From Chryseobacterium sp. OSA05B (GTDB lineage Bacteria > Bacteroidota > Bacteroidia > Flavobacteriales > Weeksellaceae), in the NCBI RefSeq assembly GCF_019970065.1, contig NZ_JAHXYH010000003.1, forward strand, positions 372,001-436,000: 64,000 bases of DNA. The letters are read 5' to 3'. How positions within the stretch are numbered: position 1 is the stretch's first letter; each line of letters opens with the position of its first letter. Below, piece by piece: positions 61,803 to 64,000 of this stretch. The position numbers and the translations under genes are program-made. The notes beneath the pieces were generated by a model. The model searched no databases. It was not told where the DNA came from and saw only the letters and a program-made list of their open reading frames with translations.

Positions 61803-62615
61803 TTACACAGCTACATTATTCTCTCTTAAAGCATCATTAAGAGATGTTTTTTTATCTGTTGATTCTTTTCTCTGACCGATGATCAATGCACAAGGAACCT
61901 GGTATTCTCCGGCAGGATACTGTTTGGTATAGCTTCCCGGGATTACTACTGAACGTGCAGGAACTCTTCCTTTGATTTCAATAGGCTGGTCACCTGTAAC
62001 ATCAATGATTTTTGTAGAAGCTGTCAATACTACATTCGCACCTAATACGGCTTCTTTTTCTACATGCACACCTTCTACCACTATACATCTTGAACCGATG
62101 AAACAGTCGTCCTCAATGATCACAGGAGCTGCCTGTAATGGCTCCAATACACCACCAATACCTACACCACCACTCAGGTGAACGTTTTTACCGATCTGCG
62201 CACAGCTTCCCACTGTAGCCCAAGTGTCTACCATAGTTCCAGAATCTACATAAGCTCCGATATTTACATAAGAAGGCATCAAAATAACACCTGAAGCTAC
62301 GAAAGATCCTTCTCTGGCGATCGCATGCGGTACAACTCTCACTCCTTTTTCAGCATAATTTCTCTTCAAAGGAATTTTGTCATGAAATTCAAACGGACCT
62401 ACTTCAATAGTTTCCATCTTCTGGATCGGGAAATACATTACTACGGCTTTCTTCACCCACTCATTCACCTGCCATCCGTTTTCCGTAGGCTGAGCAACAC
62501 GAAGTTCTCCGGAATCCAATAAAGAAATAACCTCTCTTATCGCCTTCTGGCTGTCTTCGTTCTGTAATAAATCTCTATGATCCCAAATGTTTTCAATTGT
62601 TTGTTGTAACGACAT
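61803..62615 (-). CDS. dapD: Tetrahydrodipicolinate N-succinyltransferase
   Basis: Lysine/diaminopimelate synthesis: succinyl-CoA plus tetrahydrodipicolinate. 270 residues, normal length, with a left-handed hexapeptide-repeat helix (YVNIGAYVDSGTMVDTWATVGSCAQIGKNVHLSGGVGIGGV). Single gene with its own promoter and terminator. Confidence 0.96.
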   Translation of the reverse strand: MSLQQTIENIWDHRDLLQNEDSQKAIREVISLLDSGELRVAQPTENGWQVNEWVKKAVVMYFPIQKMETIEVGPFEFHDKIPLKRNYAEKGVRVVPHAIAREGSFVASGVILMPSYVNIGAYVDSGTMVDTWATVGSCAQIGKNVHLSGGVGIGGVLEPLQAAPVIIEDDCFIGSRCIVVEGVHVEKEAVLGANVVLTASTKIIDVTGDQPIEIKGRVPARSVVIPGSYTKQYPAGEYQVPCALIIGQRKESTDKKTSLNDALRENNVAV

Positions 62616-62672
62616 GTTTCTTATTTGATTTTAGTATAAATTATGCCTGCAGCTTCCCACAGTTTTGAAGGT

Positions 62673-62703
62673 CAAAAGTACAAAAGATTGTTTTAGTATA
62701 CAA
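62673..62703 (-). promoter_or_regulatory. Promoter of dapD
   Basis: Minus strand -33 TTG (62703-62701), 20 bp spacer, -7 TACTTTTG (62680-62673). Confidence 0.55.
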
Positions 62704-62755
62704 GTTCCGAAACAAGTCTTATTTGGGAATTATTTTACGGTTCTTTCAAGTTGCA

Positions 62756-63127
62756 TTATTCAAGAATAATGAACTCCATCGTCTTATCAACGTGTTTTTG
62801 CTCAACGATCCCTTTCGAATATTTAAGATTGGTAGCTGTATTATATTTTGTTAAATAAGCCACATTAATGTCAGAACTAAGTTCTTTGAGATCATCAGGA
62901 ACGAGCGCTTTTATATTGAAAATCTCGTCTCCACATCTGATCTGCCCCTCCTGATCTTCCAAAAAAGTATTATACCAGCTCTTTTCTGCGAGGCCCCATG
63001 ATCTGGCAAAAATTCTGTCCTTAACCGTCACCATCCATATTTCAAGAAAAGTGGTTCTGTCGGGTCCGGCTTTTATTTCAGTAAGATTGTGGCTGTTGAT
63101 GTAATCCAGTGCTCTGTCTTTATTCAT
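62756..63127 (-). CDS. DUF2255 family protein
   Basis: 123 residues from ATG 63127; an earlier in-frame start at 63172 adds MVKLLYSFYIREKIT, judged non-coding. The family pattern is visible: IKAGPDRTTFLEIWMVTVKDRIFARSW...KSWYNTF...GQIRCGDEIFNI. The family resembles small flavin/F420-binding split-barrel proteins, but function is unknown. No signal peptide. Confidence 0.82.
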   Translation of the reverse strand: MNKDRALDYINSHNLTEIKAGPDRTTFLEIWMVTVKDRIFARSWGLAEKSWYNTFLEDQEGQIRCGDEIFNIKALVPDDLKELSSDINVAYLTKYNTATNLKYSKGIVEQKHVDKTMEFIILE

Positions 63128-63232
63128 TGTTATTTTTTCACGAATGTAAAATGAATACAGGAGTTTAACCAATTTATTATTTGGTCTGAATGAAATATGA
63201 TGCGGAATGCTGATTTTCTGATGTTTTCTTTT

Positions 63233-63559
63233 TCAGAGCATCATCTTATTGAGTGCTGTAACCAGACAGTCTTTATAGCTTTTTGCCACGGTAATTTTCT
63301 GATCCTGGAGAACAAGCTGGTTGTCTTCGAAATATTCGATATTCGTTAAATTGACAATATAGGAATTGTGAATCCTCATGAATTCATCCGGAAGACTTTC
63401 AATCAAATCTTTAAGGGCTTTGTAGTAAATGTATTTTTTATTGGATGTGGTATTGATTTCCACATAATTTCCCAAACCTTTGATAATGGTAATATCTTTA
63501 AAGAACAATTTTACCAGTTTTTTATCTGTTTTAATAAACGCAAAGGTCCGGTTCTCCAT
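63233..63559 (-). CDS. Stand-alone LytTR DNA-binding protein
   Basis: 108 residues from ATG 63559 (MENRTFAFIKTDKKLVKLFF); an alternative ATG at 63583 lies one base after the stop of the upstream peptidase gene. It consists of just a LytTR domain (VKLFFKDITIIKGLGNYVEIN, FMRIHNSYIVNLTNIEYF, ITVAKSYKD), with no receiver domain. Such proteins regulate transcription without a phospho-acceptor module. It is probably co-transcribed with the peptidase. Confidence 0.88.
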   Translation of the reverse strand: MENRTFAFIKTDKKLVKLFFKDITIIKGLGNYVEINTTSNKKYIYYKALKDLIESLPDEFMRIHNSYIVNLTNIEYFEDNQLVLQDQKITVAKSYKDCLVTALNKMML

Positions 63560-63584
63560 ATTAATGATCAGTTTAAATAACATC

Positions 63585-64000
63585 CTATAAAACTCTCTGG
63601 GCGTGCAGATAAGCTTTGTTCCAGTATTTTTCGTTCAATGAAGAAATCATGACTCCTTTTGAGGTGGAAGCGTGGATGAATCTTACTTCTCCATCAGCAC
63701 CAATATCATGAACGATTCCCACATGAGAAACCCTGCTGCCTCCGGCTGTCGCAAAAAACAACAAATCTCCAGGTTTCACTTCTTTGATATCGATTTTCAT
63801 TCCTGCACCTGCCTGATCTGAAGATCTGCGTGGCAGTGAAAAATCATTTTCTTCAAAAACTTTTACAGTAAATCCGGAGCAGTCAAAACCTGAAGAGGTA
63901 TTTCCACCGAATTTGTATGGTGTTCCGATGTATTTTTCAGCATCTTTCAGAATATCGCTGACGGATCTGGAGATCTTTCCATCAAATTTAGAATCCAGTT
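63585..64000 (-). CDS. NlpC/P60 peptidase, C-terminal part (cut by window edge)
   Basis: The frame is open to the window end, so the N-terminus is missing. The C40 catalytic Cys is in YKFGGNTSSGFDCSGFTVK and the His in SRVSHVGIVHDIG; PGDLLFF follows between. Such enzymes cleave peptidoglycan stem peptides. The stop is one base from the alternative LytTR start, so the two genes look coupled. Confidence 0.9.
   Translation of the reverse strand, partial: LDSKFDGKISRSVSDILKDAEKYIGTPYKFGGNTSSGFDCSGFTVKVFEENDFSLPRRSSDQAGAGMKIDIKEVKPGDLLFFATAGGSRVSHVGIVHDIGADGEVRFIHASTSKGVMISSLNEKYWNKAYLHAQRVL

Noticed and set aside
1..64000. tRNA, rRNA, tmRNA, CRISPR arrays, insertion sequences and prophage genes
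   Set aside because: Looked for by eye on both strands; no convincing example was found. A covariance-model scan would be needed to exclude small structured RNAs.

Overview
The window looks like a chromosomal segment of a Chryseobacterium-type flavobacterium (Weeksellaceae, Bacteroidota). The evidence is low GC; many promoters of the Bacteroidota type (TAnnTTTG at -7) with short 5' leaders; secreted proteins ending in type IX secretion (T9SS) sorting domains (YPNP... tails); SusD-free accessory regions rich in lipoproteins and PF13568-type outer-membrane barrels; and bacillithiol-linked enzymes. No rRNA, tRNA, CRISPR array, insertion sequence or prophage was seen. Both window edges cut genes: a catalase at the left and an NlpC/P60 peptidase at the right.

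Layout. 1-7.2 kb: stress and regulation. It holds a catalase operon, two Crp/Fnr regulators, a small lipoprotein, a divergent EamA exporter/MocR regulator pair, and a four-gene bacillithiol-type operon. 7.4-14.9 kb: housekeeping genes (DEAD-box helicase, pncA, secreted amidase, rRNA pseudouridine synthase, aroB) with strong hairpins between convergent genes. 15-19 kb: three paralogous outer-membrane barrel genes, each behind a sigma-54-like promoter, with decayed genes between them. 19-24 kb: a phosphodiesterase, then satD-DUF3307-purC-purF on the minus strand with striking repeated operators at satD. 24-33 kb: secreted T9SS enzymes (endonuclease I family, tandem reprolysin-like metalloproteases) and an acyl-CoA dehydrogenase. 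33.3-36.5 kb: a lipoprotein with a TNT (NAD glycohydrolase toxin-like) domain next to a zinc-ribbon protein, then a MazG-like/thioredoxin-like/DUF4230 cluster.

36.8-41.1 kb: leuACDB on the minus strand. 41-44 kb: a TPR-like helical protein and a dipeptidase. 44-49.4 kb: the thrS-infC-rpmI-rplT translation cluster, split by an alpha/beta hydrolase and a B-lectin lipoprotein. 49.7-53.3 kb: three tandem secreted M28 peptidases. 53.4-60.5 kb: a complete hisGDCBHAF(IE) operon in enterobacterial order, preceded by a textbook-like attenuator with a His-rich leader peptide. 60.6-64 kb: a glycosyltransferase, dapD, a DUF2255 protein, a LytTR protein and an NlpC/P60 peptidase.

The most interesting signals are: the his attenuator (60396-60525); the TNT-domain lipoprotein with a candidate immunity partner (33365-34510); sigma-54-like promoters shared by three barrel genes; two Crp/Fnr palindromes at the class II position of two promoters next to a Crp/Fnr gene; identical-architecture operators over the satD promoter; and a likely AUA start for infC.
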